DNA from: Saliterribacillus persicus
GTDB taxonomy: Bacteria > Bacillota > Bacilli > Bacillales > Amphibacillaceae
Direction of reading: 5' to 3'
NCBI RefSeq assembly: GCF_003337485.1
Contig: NZ_QPJJ01000002.1
Location: forward strand, 124,001 to 188,000
DNA length: 64,000 nt
Part shown: piece after piece, positions 8,592 through 17,749 of the stretch
How the letters are laid out: each line of letters starts with the position of its first letter
How positions within the stretch are numbered: position 1 is the stretch's first letter
Made by a program: the position numbers and the translations under genes
Notes under the pieces: model-generated
The model's input: the letters and a program-made list of their open reading frames with translations, nothing else
Databases searched by the model: none
Told to the model about the DNA's origin: nothing

Positions 8592-10190
8592 TTATTCACT
8601 AACCGTTGTATCCCAAAGGATTGGTGCTTGGAAAGGTTCAAAGCCTTGTACGTTATCTGAAGTAGCAATAATGTCTTTTTGGTGACCAAATACAGTGGTT
8701 GATAAAGAGTCATATAAATAACCCTGTAATTCATCCCAATTTGCATAAGCATCTTCTGGTGTTTCTGCTGTTCGAACTTCAGCAAGCATCTCCTGCGCCG
8801 TTGGATCATCTAGCCCAGCAAATCCAGGGTTTAATGCTAATAGCTGTGCAGGGATTGTTACGTAGCCTGTACCTGCAGCAAACATATCCCACTCAGATGG
8901 TTGATTTTTAAGTTCTAGGAATGTAGCTAAATCATAATTTTCTACCTCTACATTCATTCCGAGCTGGTTCAGTTGTTCTTGGACTACAATCGCAGCGTTA
9001 TACATATAACCATAATCTCTTGTGGTAATAATCGTAATTTGTTCACCGTCATAACCTGCTTCATCCAATAATTCTTGTGCTTTTTCTGTATCATTAATAT
9101 TGTAACTATCCATGCCAGCTTCACTCGCCCAGTTCACTTGATTTAAATTCATATGTCCCGGGTTTAATTCATACACATCTTCATTCATATAGCTTGCTTG
9201 CATAATTTCATCAATATTTAAAGCGGTATTTATTGCTTCACGCATTTTTTGATCCGCCATTACACCTTCATTGGTGTTATAAAACCATGTTAATGTACGG
9301 TTAAAGTATAGATGTGTGTTAACACCTTCCATAGATTCTACCTGCTCATAGGTTTCAAACGGAATTTCATCCGCTATATCATACGTGCCAGTCTGCAGAC
9401 CAGCTACACGTGTAGAAGGATCAGTCACGATTTCAAAGTAAATATCATCAACCAAAGCTTCTTTTTTACCTGATAGTCCGCTTCTTTCCGATTCTAAAGC
9501 TTGATAATCTTCAAATTTTGACAGGTGAACATATTGATCTTGTCTCCACTCCTCAAATTGGAATGGTCCTGTTCCGATATATTCTGTTACCCCAGTTTCG
9601 TCTGCTGATTCAATTACTTCTTTTGGCATAATTGCCGGGAATTCACTTTGACCAGCCATAATATCGAGTACATCAGCCGCGCGTTCTTGTAGCTGCAACG
9701 TAACTTCATTTTCTCCACTTTCTTCAAAGCTAGCTTCTTCTAGTAATAATTTAGCACGAGAAGAAGTCTCTAACCAACGGTTCATAGAAGCTACAACGTC
9801 TTCAGTTGTTAATTCTTCTCCATTATGAAAAGTAATTCCCTCACGTAGCGTGAATGTATAAGTTGTTCCGTCATCACTCATATCCACCGATTCTGCTAGC
9901 ATAGGTACCGGTTCATAATTTTCATTTAACGTGACTAATGTTTCATAGATATGTCGCGCAATATTTAATGCCGCAGTAGAAACTGTCATTTGCGCATCCA
10001 ATGTTGGTGGTTGTGCAGGAATTGCAATACTTAACTCACCGCCCGTTGCACCTTCACTCGCTTTCTCTTCTGTTTCTTCCGTATTATTAGATTCATTTGT
10101 CTTTGTCTCTTCTGAATCATCGCTACATGCGATTAATACGAGAGAAAGTACGATCATTAAGCTTATCATTCCAAACCAACGCTTTCTCAT
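8592..10190 (-). CDS. Peptide ABC transporter substrate-binding lipoprotein
   Basis: A 532-residue family-5 solute-binding protein. Its lipoprotein signal peptide ends in a lipobox (LVLIAC, Cys near residue 22) followed by an acidic Ser/Thr/Glu linker to about residue 50. Recognisable family segments are ISTAALNIARHIYETL-like and the WFYNTNEGVMADQKMREAINTALN region. It is the first gene of the dpp/opp-type operon, with a good promoter 70-100 bp upstream. Ligand type (dipeptide, oligopeptide, glutathione or nickel chelate) cannot be settled by reading. Confidence 0.88.
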   Translation of the reverse strand: MRKRWFGMISLMIVLSLVLIACSDDSEETKTNESNNTEETEEKASEGATGGELSIAIPAQPPTLDAQMTVSTAALNIARHIYETLVTLNENYEPVPMLAESVDMSDDGTTYTFTLREGITFHNGEELTTEDVVASMNRWLETSSRAKLLLEEASFEESGENEVTLQLQERAADVLDIMAGQSEFPAIMPKEVIESADETGVTEYIGTGPFQFEEWRQDQYVHLSKFEDYQALESERSGLSGKKEALVDDIYFEIVTDPSTRVAGLQTGTYDIADEIPFETYEQVESMEGVNTHLYFNRTLTWFYNTNEGVMADQKMREAINTALNIDEIMQASYMNEDVYELNPGHMNLNQVNWASEAGMDSYNINDTEKAQELLDEAGYDGEQITIITTRDYGYMYNAAIVVQEQLNQLGMNVEVENYDLATFLELKNQPSEWDMFAAGTGYVTIPAQLLALNPGFAGLDDPTAQEMLAEVRTAETPEDAYANWDELQGYLYDSLSTTVFGHQKDIIATSDNVQGFEPFQAPILWDTTVSE

Positions 10191-10258
10191 AAAATTGCCC
10201 CCTAAAATATATTTCTTGTTAAATCCTTAGTTCTTTTGTCGGATTTACTGTTATAAAA

Positions 10259-10287
10259 ATAGTAGCCTATATTTATCTCGATGTCAA
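10259..10287 (-). promoter_or_regulatory. Sigma-A promoter of the peptide ABC operon
   Basis: On the minus strand TTGACA (10282-10287 on the plus coordinates) is followed by a 17-bp spacer and TACTAT (10259-10264), close to consensus. Confidence 0.75.
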
Positions 10288-10373
10288 AGAAATAATCTGG
10301 GTTTTTCGACAGAAGATGACAAGTTAATTTGCGATAAATATAGAATTGGGAATTTTGAACACTATTTTTCTAA

Positions 10374-11108
10374 TTATATAAGCGGACAATTGAGACAGCA
10401 CTTCTTTTCAGGCCTGTTTTTATCCAATTGATGGAAAAGGCAACAGGTTTTTCGTAGCGGATTTTCTTCTAAGTCTATTCCTATTTTTAAAAACGATGTC
10501 AGCGGATTCGTGTTTAAATGAAATAAAGCACCGTCTGCATACTTCAGGTATTCAAAATCCTGGTAGATCCGTTCTATTGTAGCTGCATCTAGATCACGCG
10601 CTAGCATTTTTCTATAAATGGAATTAATTCGTACAGCTATATTTTCCCAAAGTATAGCTGATTTTATACGTGAAACCTCCTGTAAGTTCGCTATCATGGG
10701 AGTGATATTTTCTGAAAAAAGAGTGTAGAAAAGTTCATATCGTGATTCTGTTCTATCTTGATCCTTTAAATCTTGCACTATTCTAGCACTGTTTGATAGA
10801 TATAGTTTCCCCTCACTGTTCCAACTCACTTTATGTATTGGGAGGTGCATTGCCTTGTTATGTAGCGCTAATGTATAAAGGCTAGAAGAAGCAACCATTA
10901 GCGCATATCGTTTAGAAAACATGGAGGCAGCGACAACGATATTGGGAGCACCCCAATTCACCATTTGTTCTTTCAAAAAAGATACACAGATATCCCTTTC
11001 TAACAAATGCTTCATCACCAATCCTTCTCCACGCTCAAAATCTAATTGGAATGCTTTTAATTCTTGTCTTAAGTCTTCCCTCAATTCACTCAGTCCCTTG
11101 TTAAACAT
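10374..11108 (-). CDS. FhuF-like (2Fe-2S) ferric-siderophore reductase
   Basis: About 244 residues, with a C-terminal cysteine cluster CC-x13-CC-x2-C (RKTCC...KKCCLNC) that matches the [2Fe-2S] site of FhuF-type reductases, plus the IucA/IucC-like NTNPLT segment. Bacillus relatives such as FchR reduce ferric siderophores in the cytoplasm. The open frame reaches 11186, inside the permease gene. The ATG at 11108, 11 bp after the permease stop, is the more plausible start, although its ribosome-binding site is weak. As last gene of the iron-uptake cluster it would release iron from the imported siderophore. Confidence 0.75.
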   Translation of the reverse strand: MFNKGLSELREDLRQELKAFQLDFERGEGLVMKHLLERDICVSFLKEQMVNWGAPNIVVAASMFSKRYALMVASSSLYTLALHNKAMHLPIHKVSWNSEGKLYLSNSARIVQDLKDQDRTESRYELFYTLFSENITPMIANLQEVSRIKSAILWENIAVRINSIYRKMLARDLDAATIERIYQDFEYLKYADGALFHLNTNPLTSFLKIGIDLEENPLRKTCCLFHQLDKNRPEKKCCLNCPLI

Positions 11109-11118
11109 TAAGATAACA

Positions 11119-12144
11119 TCACATATGACGATTACGATATAGTAAATAGATAAAAAATGGAGCACCAATTCCGGCAGTGAAAACACCAGCAGGAATATCT
11201 AATGGTAAAAAGGCAGTTCGTGCGATCAAATCTGACACCATCACCATTAGTCCTCCAATTAACCCGGCGATCGGAACTAATAGATGAAATACATTCGGTG
11301 CTAGCTTTTTAGCTATATGGGGCGCTATCAATCCTACGAATCCAATACCTCCAGCAAAAGCTACTGCAGAACCTGCCAATACCACACTGACAAATAGTAA
11401 GGAGAATCGAATTACTTGAACATTTACACCCAAGCTAGTAGCAAGTTCATCACCTAACTCTAGTACTCTGATTGTTCTAGCAAGTAAAAATGCTAATGGG
11501 ATAAACACTACCACCCATGGCAGGATCCCAATTACATCCTTCATCGTTGCACCATATAAGCTTCCAGTTAACCACAAATAAGATTTCGTAGTGACTGCTG
11601 TCTCACTTACGACAATCATCATCATTACAAATGCTTTCATGGCAGCGGCGATTCCAATACCAACCAACACGAGTCGAATCGGAGTCACACCCTGCTTCCA
11701 TGCTAAAAGGTAAACCAGAACAGCTACAACCAATGCCCCGGACATGGAAACTAAAGGTAACCAAGATATACTAATGGTGCCTGCAAAGAACACTATAAAG
11801 GTGATCGCACCTACTGACGCTCCTGCTGTAATTCCAATAATATCTGGTGATGCTAACGGATTACGAATAATCGATTGTAAAATTAGTCCGGAAACACTTA
11901 AAGCCGCTCCAACTAAAAATGCTAAAATTAAGCGCGGTAATCGAAGCATATTGATGGTAAAATCATACTCTCCGCCACCTTGACCTAGAAAGTGCCCCCA
12001 GATTTCTATTGGTGAAATGTAGGTGCTTCCCACTGAAAGACTCACGATTGTAACCATAAATAAGCATGCTAATAAACTTAAAATAATCCATGTTATTCTA
12101 TTTTTAAAAAGATGAAATAAAGGTTGAGATTGCTCTTTTTTCAT
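11119..12144 (-). CDS. Iron-siderophore ABC permease, FecCD family (second subunit)
   Basis: A 341-residue FecCD/BtuC-type permease with about ten helices. The family motifs RLPRLILAFLVGAALSVSGLILQ near residues 68-90, NPLASPDIIGI, and GFVGLIAPHIA (ATPase-coupling region) are all present. It begins 3 bp after the stop of the other permease. Together they form the heterodimeric channel for ferric siderophore. No ATPase gene lies in this cluster. Confidence 0.9.
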   Translation of the reverse strand: MKKEQSQPLFHLFKNRITWIILSLLACLFMVTIVSLSVGSTYISPIEIWGHFLGQGGGEYDFTINMLRLPRLILAFLVGAALSVSGLILQSIIRNPLASPDIIGITAGASVGAITFIVFFAGTISISWLPLVSMSGALVVAVLVYLLAWKQGVTPIRLVLVGIGIAAAMKAFVMMMIVVSETAVTTKSYLWLTGSLYGATMKDVIGILPWVVVFIPLAFLLARTIRVLELGDELATSLGVNVQVIRFSLLFVSVVLAGSAVAFAGGIGFVGLIAPHIAKKLAPNVFHLLVPIAGLIGGLMVMVSDLIARTAFLPLDIPAGVFTAGIGAPFFIYLLYRNRHM

Positions 12145-12147
12145 AAG

Positions 12148-13149
12148 CTACAACCTCCTTCTAGCAATGTATATAAAAAATGGTGTACCAATAAAAGCCG
12201 TCATAACACCAATGGGTACTTCTTGCGGCATAATGATAAAACGTGCTGCCACATCCGCAAATAACAGTAAACTAGCTCCAAACAATGCGCTATACGGTAA
12301 TACCCAGCGATAATCTGGCCCAATTAAGCCACGCACCATATGCGGAACAATTAAGCCGACAAATCCAATCGAACCACCAATCGCTACCGATCCCCCGGCA
12401 AGGAAAACGACGATTATTCCAATCATTATTTTGAGTACAATGATTTTTTGACCAAGTCCCTTTGCTACATCCTCACCCGATAAAAGAACATTTATCGAAC
12501 TACCCAGTAGCATAGCTAGCACTATCCCTGCCAGTATAAAAGGCAAAACTGGTAAGACCATGTCCAAATTTCTACCTGCAACAGATCCTGCTAACCAAAA
12601 TAGGATGCTTTGAATCCTTTGTTCATCTATGACTAATAAACCTTGTGTAAAAGACACAAATAACGCAGAAATAGCTGCCCCAGCAAGGACTACTTTGATA
12701 GGAGCAAGACCACCACTACCTAAAGAGCCTAAAACATATACAGAAATAGCTGCAATTCCAGCGCCTATAAAGGCAATCCACATATAATGAACGAGTGAAT
12801 TTACTGAAAAAAAAGTAGCTGCAAAAACAATGAAAAAAATCGCACCAGCATTGATTCCAAATATATCAGGTGCAGCAAGAGGATTTCTGGTTAAAGCTTG
12901 CATCATTGCACCAGCGATAGCTAGACTACAACCGATTATCGTAGCGACGATAGCTCTGGTTAAACGCGAAGTCATGACAATAATATGTTCCGTCACCGTC
13001 TCATCATAATGAAAAATAGCATCTAAGGTCATAGACACAGAGATCGATGTTTGGCCAAGCGAAAGGCTTAACATAAAGGCAAATAAAAAAATAAGAAAAC
13101 TGATTATAAGTCCTATCCATTTATATTTTTTTCTAAATAAAGGATTCAT
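12148..13149 (-). CDS. Iron-siderophore ABC permease, FecCD family (first subunit)
   Basis: A 333-residue FecCD permease with TSRLTRAIVATIIGCSLAIAGAMMQ, NPLAAPDIFGI and GFVGLIVPHMVRGLIG motifs and about ten helices. It is followed almost without a gap by the second permease gene. ATG 13149 is preceded by AAAAGGGTG. A hairpin attenuator separates it from the binding-protein gene, as often seen where more binding protein is needed. Confidence 0.9.
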   Translation of the reverse strand: MNPLFRKKYKWIGLIISFLIFLFAFMLSLSLGQTSISVSMTLDAIFHYDETVTEHIIVMTSRLTRAIVATIIGCSLAIAGAMMQALTRNPLAAPDIFGINAGAIFFIVFAATFFSVNSLVHYMWIAFIGAGIAAISVYVLGSLGSGGLAPIKVVLAGAAISALFVSFTQGLLVIDEQRIQSILFWLAGSVAGRNLDMVLPVLPFILAGIVLAMLLGSSINVLLSGEDVAKGLGQKIIVLKIMIGIIVVFLAGGSVAIGGSIGFVGLIVPHMVRGLIGPDYRWVLPYSALFGASLLLFADVAARFIIMPQEVPIGVMTAFIGTPFFIYIARRRL

Positions 13150-13189
13150 TAGTAGTGAACACCCTTTTCATACGTCATATTCCTATTCA

Positions 13190-13227
13190 AAAAGATAAAG
13201 GTAGGAGAAAGTTGCTCATCCTACCTT
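13190..13227 (-). terminator. Attenuating hairpin downstream of the siderophore-binding protein gene
   Basis: AAGGTAGGA (13198-13206) pairs with TCCTACCTT (13219-13227). On the minus strand the stem is followed by TATCTTTTTG. It lies just after the binding-protein stop and before the permease genes. Confidence 0.7.
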
Positions 13228-13239
13228 GTGATAATCTAT

Positions 13240-14259
13240 TTATTTTTCTAAATCAAATCGGTCGTATAAATCATCTAACATCAAATTAGCAGCTTTAATC
13301 CCACCGGCCATGTTCCAAATAATCTCATCTACTTGATGCACTTCATCATTTTTAACAGCATCTAAATCCTTCCACAGTGGATGCTCTGTCCATTCTTTAT
13401 ATGTAGACTCCACTGCTGGATCATCCTCCATAAACAGATAAAATACATCTGCATTCATTTCAGTAATACTTTCTTTATCCGTTAGCTTTAATACATCCTG
13501 CGAATCGTCTGATAATTGCTTTGGTCCCTTAAATCCTAATTCACTTAAAATTGAACCAGCAAAACCAGTTACATAGATTCTAGCGTGATCAGCCCTGAAA
13601 TTTAATACAGATGCATGAAACGGCCACTCGTCTTGGTACTTCTCTTCGACTTTGCCTTTAAAGTCTTCTACTCTATTATTCCAGTCATCTAGGATTTCAG
13701 TAGCTTTCTCTTCTTCCCCCATCGCTTCACCCATCAAGGAGACAGTCTCCTTAAACGCATAAACAGTCTCATGTGACACTGTTGGAGCGATAGCTGAAAG
13801 CTGATCATAAATTTCTTCATGGCGGATATTAGAAGCAATAATTAAATCGGGCTTCAGGTTTGCAATTTCCTCTAAATTTGGTTGTGTTTCCTGTCCTACA
13901 ACCGTAACATCAGTTAAATCGTCCTTAAGATAATCATAAAATGGCTGTTGCAACCACGACTCTACTGCACCAACTGGTGTGATACCAAAAGCAACAGCGG
14001 CATCAGTTGCACCTTGATACAACGTGACAATTCTTTCAGGTTTTCCTTCGATAGTAGTGGTACCCATTGCATGCTCTACTTCCCGTGTATTAGCTGTTTC
14101 CTCTTCTTCATTTGAATCAGTTGCTACCGTGTCATTTTCTTCCTCTTCGTTCGCTTGAGATTCATTATCTTCATTTCCACAAGCAGCAAGTAGCAGCATG
14201 GAAAGTAATAAAATCGTCAAAATATTAAAAATATTTTTTCGAAACAAAAATTTAGTCAT
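13240..14259 (-). CDS. Iron-siderophore ABC substrate-binding lipoprotein
   Basis: A 339-residue periplasmic-binding-like protein of the iron family, with a lipobox (MLLLAAC, Cys near residue 27) and a very acidic Asn/Glu/Thr linker to about residue 57. It then has the typical REVEHAMGTTTIEGKPERIVTL opening of ferric-siderophore and ferric-citrate receptors. LEEIANLKPDLII and the C-terminal WNMAGGIKAAN segment are family landmarks. AGGAGG precedes the ATG, and a near-perfect Fur box lies about 20 bp further upstream, so iron repression is expected. The ligand could be citrate or a hydroxamate siderophore. Confidence 0.9.
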   Translation of the reverse strand: MTKFLFRKNIFNILTILLLSMLLLAACGNEDNESQANEEEENDTVATDSNEEEETANTREVEHAMGTTTIEGKPERIVTLYQGATDAAVAFGITPVGAVESWLQQPFYDYLKDDLTDVTVVGQETQPNLEEIANLKPDLIIASNIRHEEIYDQLSAIAPTVSHETVYAFKETVSLMGEAMGEEEKATEILDDWNNRVEDFKGKVEEKYQDEWPFHASVLNFRADHARIYVTGFAGSILSELGFKGPKQLSDDSQDVLKLTDKESITEMNADVFYLFMEDDPAVESTYKEWTEHPLWKDLDAVKNDEVHQVDEIIWNMAGGIKAANLMLDDLYDRFDLEK

Positions 14260-14280
14260 CTTTTCTCACCTCCTAGTAAT

Positions 14281-14299
14281 AATAATGATAATCATTATC
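14281..14299. promoter_or_regulatory. Fur box controlling the siderophore uptake genes
   Basis: AATAATGATAATCATTATC matches the classical 19-bp Fur consensus GATAATGATAATCATTATC at 18 of 19 positions, the only change being the first base. It lies immediately upstream of the binding-protein ribosome-binding site, where repression would be direct. Confidence 0.92.
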
Positions 14300-14611
14300 A
14301 ATACAAATTAGTATATATCAATTATTATTTACTTTGCAAGAGGTTTTTAGAAATTTTTATAATAAAAGGAAAAGTCTATCTAATCAAACGCATAAAAATA
14401 TAAGATAGAAGAAACCTCTTTTTTTAAGTATAAATTTTTATCTCCTTAAACAGATGAACAGTAACTCCCTTTCTTATCACTGCTGAATTAATTAACAATA
14501 TAAGGTATAATTCATTTTATAAAAAACCAATCTTGCCAGCGACTTTTATAGTGAAAATAGGCTCGCAAAAGAAGCATTTAAGAAGCTGCGCAACATTTAA
14601 GGAGAAAGAAA

Positions 14612-14995
14612 ATGAAAAACCTCTTCATAGACTCTCACTGTATCTTTCCAACACCAGATATAATTCAAACCGCAAACTTTTATGAGCATAAAATAGGATT
14701 TAAGGCTGTTCATTATTTGAATAGTAGCGAACCTCATATTTGTTTATACCTTGATGCAGTAGAGATTATTTTAATAGAAACGAACGGACAGAAGGTAATT
14801 CCGAATAGGGAATTATATGGCTCCGGCTACGATGCTTACTTTATCACCAAAAATCAAGAGGAACTTCAAGAACAGTTGGTCAAATCTAAAGTGACGATAG
14901 TTCGGTCTCTACATAATACTGATTATAATAATAAAGAATTTGTAGTTGAAGATATTGACCGGAGATGGATAGCCTTTGGGATTAAAGAAGCGTGA
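14612..14995 (+). CDS. VOC (glyoxalase/bleomycin-resistance fold) family protein
   Basis: A 127-residue single-domain protein with two beta-alpha-beta-beta-beta modules. The opening HCIFPTPDIIQTANFYEHKIGF and the end DIDRRWIAFGI are typical of the VOC superfamily. Possible metal ligands are H10 and acidic residues in the second module, but the full metal triad is not evident. AAGGAG lies upstream of the ATG. The gene stands alone; substrate unknown. Confidence 0.75.
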   Translation: MKNLFIDSHCIFPTPDIIQTANFYEHKIGFKAVHYLNSSEPHICLYLDAVEIILIETNGQKVIPNRELYGSGYDAYFITKNQEELQEQLVKSKVTIVRSLHNTDYNNKEFVVEDIDRRWIAFGIKEA

Positions 14996-15155
14996 GAACA
15001 GAAGTATAATTTAAAAAACTAATGAAAAAAAGTTGTTATTACTGCAGAAATATAGAGAGAATACTAAATCGGAAATGCAATGACTTTTAAAACATTAAGC
15101 CTTAAACTATGAAACATATTTTCTGGTAATACTGCGATTTGAGGTGAAATATATA

Positions 15156-15392
15156 ATGGCGTCAAAGCTTAGAAAGAGAAATTTAATATACCTAACCTGG
15201 TTAGTTATGTTATCTACTTACGGTATATATTATTTTATTGGTTATTTGTTAAATACTGATATATTAAATGCTATAACTCCACACAAGAATGGATTTTCTG
15301 TCAGTTTTGTTGGAGTTTTTCTTTTAATTGGCACTTCATGTTTTCTTGTATATGTTATCGACAACTATTGGAAAAATAAAAAAATATCTTAA
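15156..15392 (+). CDS. Small two-helix membrane protein, function unknown
   Basis: A 78-residue protein with two hydrophobic helices (about residues 11-30 and 46-68) and basic ends. The open frame begins at a GTG (15144) that is itself part of the ribosome-binding site GAGGTG; ATG 15156 with 9-nt spacing is the better start. I do not recognise a family. It lies alone between the VOC gene and the PhzF-like gene. Confidence 0.55.
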   Translation: MASKLRKRNLIYLTWLVMLSTYGIYYFIGYLLNTDILNAITPHKNGFSVSFVGVFLLIGTSCFLVYVIDNYWKNKKIS

Positions 15393-15526
15393 TACATTGC
15401 AAACTATAATCTGAAGTAATTGCTGAACAAAAGGTAATCATCTTTTAATTTAAATATAGACCAGAGAAGTTTGCCGAAAATTCATGCTAAATAATTAAAA
15501 TTCTATTAAAAATTGGGGGATAGATT

Positions 15527-16425
15527 ATGAAATCAGTATTGGTTTATCATTATGATGCTTTTAGTAAAGAGCCTAATAAAGGAAATCCTGCAGGAGTAGT
15601 GTTGAATGGTAGTGACTTAACAGTAGCAGAAATGCAGAAGATTGCTTTCAAAGTTGGATTTAATGAAACAGCTTTTCCTATTGAATCAGAGGTAGCGGAT
15701 CTAAGAATTAGATTTTTCACACCGGGGCATGAAATGGATTTATGCGGACATGCAACAATCGCTACTGTGTTTGCTTTAACAACAAAAGGACTATTAGGAG
15801 ATAAACATGAGTTAACAATTGAAACAAATGCTGGGATTCTTCCAATTGAAATTAATAAATCTATTGGTGGTGAAATATCTATAACGATGAAACAGGCTTC
15901 TCCCCAATTCAAGGAATTCAGAGGTTCAAAAGGAGATTTAGCGAACGCAATTGGGTTAAAAGAGTCAGATCTTCATCCTGAGTTACCTCTTCTTTATGGA
16001 AGCACAGGCACTTGGACTTTGCTCGTACCGATTAAACGACTTAACAGTTTTCAAAAAATGAACCCACATAATAAACAATTTCCGGCAATTTTAAAAGAAA
16101 TGCCTCACGCCTCGGTTCACCCATTTTGTCTTGAAACCTATGATACTAATGCTGATATGCATGCCAGACACTTCTCCTCCCCTTATTCAGGAACTATCGA
16201 AGATGCGGTAACCGGAACCGCTTCAGGAGTGATGGCCGCTTTTTATGCAACTTACATTAAAAACAATAGGAAAGAACCATTAATCCTTACAGTGGAACAA
16301 GGCCATGAAATTGGAAAAATGGTCAGGTGGTTGTCCAAGTTTCAAAAAATAAGGAACTTTTTGATGTGAGAATTACTGGAAATGCAGTTTATGTGGAGCA
16401 ATTTAATATTCTGTTAGAGGATTAA
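15527..16425 (+). pseudogene. PhzF-family isomerase-like gene with a C-terminal frameshift
   Basis: Frame one encodes a PhzF-type protein from ATG 15527, with [21 protein letters not shown], the N-terminal GNPAGVVL and the [15 protein letters not shown] motif in the second half. After GHEIGK (about 16317) the reading frame turns into a non-family tail and stops at 16369. One extra base in the A5 run at about 16314-16318 would restore the normal PhzF ending (NGQVVVQV...[15 protein letters not shown]) to a stop at 16423-16425. So either a real one-base deletion or a sequencing error has removed about 35 residues of the conserved C-terminus. PhzF proteins are dimeric isomerases; the substrate of the bacillar members is unknown. 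Confidence 0.8.
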
Positions 16426-16536
16426 TAGTTTATGAATTTGTGCACGATAGCATTTTCCCAAAATTAAGGATCTCACCATTAGTATATGAACTAAGCAGTT
16501 TTGCGGTAGAAAAAAGAGAATAAATGAGGGGTTAGC

Positions 16537-16986
16537 TTGATTAAAGAGATTTGTATAAGTGAAAGAAAGAATGCTGAACAAGTGTTAGGCATCCAAATTC
16601 CAGCCTATAGAGTAGAAGCTGAATTGATCGGTTCTTATGACATACCTCTACTAAAAGATACCGTGGATACATTGTAACAATGCAACGAAAATTTTTATGG
16701 TTATTATTTGAATAATGAACTTTGCGCAGTAATTTCAATAAAACTAGACAATAAGGTGGTTGATATTCATCGGTTAATTGTTCACCCAAATCATTTCGGG
16801 AAAGGAATGGCTCAAGCACTTTTGAATCTTCTCGAAAGCACCTTTGACTTTAGAACTATACAAGTAGCAACAGGCTCTAAAAATACTCCAGCAGTTAATT
16901 TTTACATAAAGAATGGATTTGAAAAAACAAGAGAAGTCACAGTAAATGATCAAATTTCGCTAACTTTTTTTGAAAAGAGTCGATAA
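16537..16986 (+). pseudogene. GNAT acetyltransferase gene interrupted by an in-frame TAA
   Basis: Starting at TTG 16537 (GAGGGG upstream), the frame encodes an N-terminal acetyltransferase segment of 46 residues ending in DTVDTL. It hits TAA at 16675-16677 and continues in the same frame with a complete GNAT core: VVDIHRLIVHPNHFGKGMAQALL (acetyl-CoA site) and ATGSKNTPAVNFYIKNGF. A single CAA-to-TAA change explains the break. A shorter product could start downstream, but it would lack the first strand and helix. Likely a recent loss of function. Confidence 0.75.
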
Positions 16987-17122
16987 TTTTCCATTAAAGT
17001 AATAGAAGTTATTCCATCGATATACGGCTACCATTTTTATTCAATACCTTAAACTACTGGTAATAACTAAATTTGATTCTTTTTTTAAAATTATTCAGTC
17101 TTTGTTATCTGGTAAGGCTCAA

Positions 17123-17293
17123 TTACGCTTTCTTTTCATAATGCTCAATTATAAAATATATTATTAACGTAACTATTCCCAATGCTGTAGCTAAATAGCT
17201 TGAAATATAATTTAACGCGGGTAAACAAAAAATTATTATTAGCAATAGAGTTGTTATAATCCTTAGTATATTGTTTTTAACAAACTTTTTCAT
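17123..17293 (-). CDS. Small hydrophobic two-helix protein, function unknown
   Basis: A 56-codon frame on the minus strand, starting MKKFVKNNILRIITT and ending HYEKKA, with two predicted membrane helices (about residues 8-27 and 31-49) separated by a short Pro-containing turn. The start ATG (17293) has GGTGAG about 6 nt upstream. No family recognised. The positive N-terminus, good ribosome-binding site and uninterrupted hydrophobic pattern support a real gene. Confidence 0.5.
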   Translation of the reverse strand: MKKFVKNNILRIITTLLLIIIFCLPALNYISSYLATALGIVTLIIYFIIEHYEKKA

Positions 17294-17749
17294 TCATACT
17301 CACCCATCTTTTATCTTATTAGAATCCTAGTTTACGAACGCGAATAGATAATTGAAAGCTTTCCACTTCACTTATAATATTGATTCAGCCCTCACTATAA
17401 ACCTTCTATATTATTCCTTTAATTCCCTTTTAATTTAACAATATTCTCATGTGTCGGACCACTACACTAAAAAAATATATAAGCAAATAGTCTTCACCAT
17501 ACAGCAATTGATACATTTGCTGCATGGTGAAAGTTTTTTTAAATCTTATTTAAATTCGGAAGATTATAAACTATCGATTTTATTTACCAGATAAAGCGTC
17601 AAAATCATATCATAATCGAAAAATATTAATTAGAAAAACTTTCAACATAATTACCAATTAAATCACAACTGGATTAATTGTAAATATAAGGTATAATTGG
17701 AACTAGAAAACCTCTATCTCCAGTTGTTATAACGAAAGGAAGAATAGAA
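17294..17749. other. Intergenic stretch with an orphan terminator
   Basis: Apart from the hairpin at 17492-17540, this AT-rich interval shows no coding frame that I can support. The promoter of the downstream ABC genes probably lies in 17640-17735. Confidence 0.4.
17492..17540 (+). terminator. Strong intrinsic terminator without a matching upstream gene
   Basis: CACCATACAGCAA pairs with TTGCTGCATGGTG (one A-C mismatch, 13-bp stem), followed by T7 on the plus strand. The nearest plus-strand gene is the broken acetyltransferase, about 500 bp upstream, so it may end an unrecognised transcript. Confidence 0.7.
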
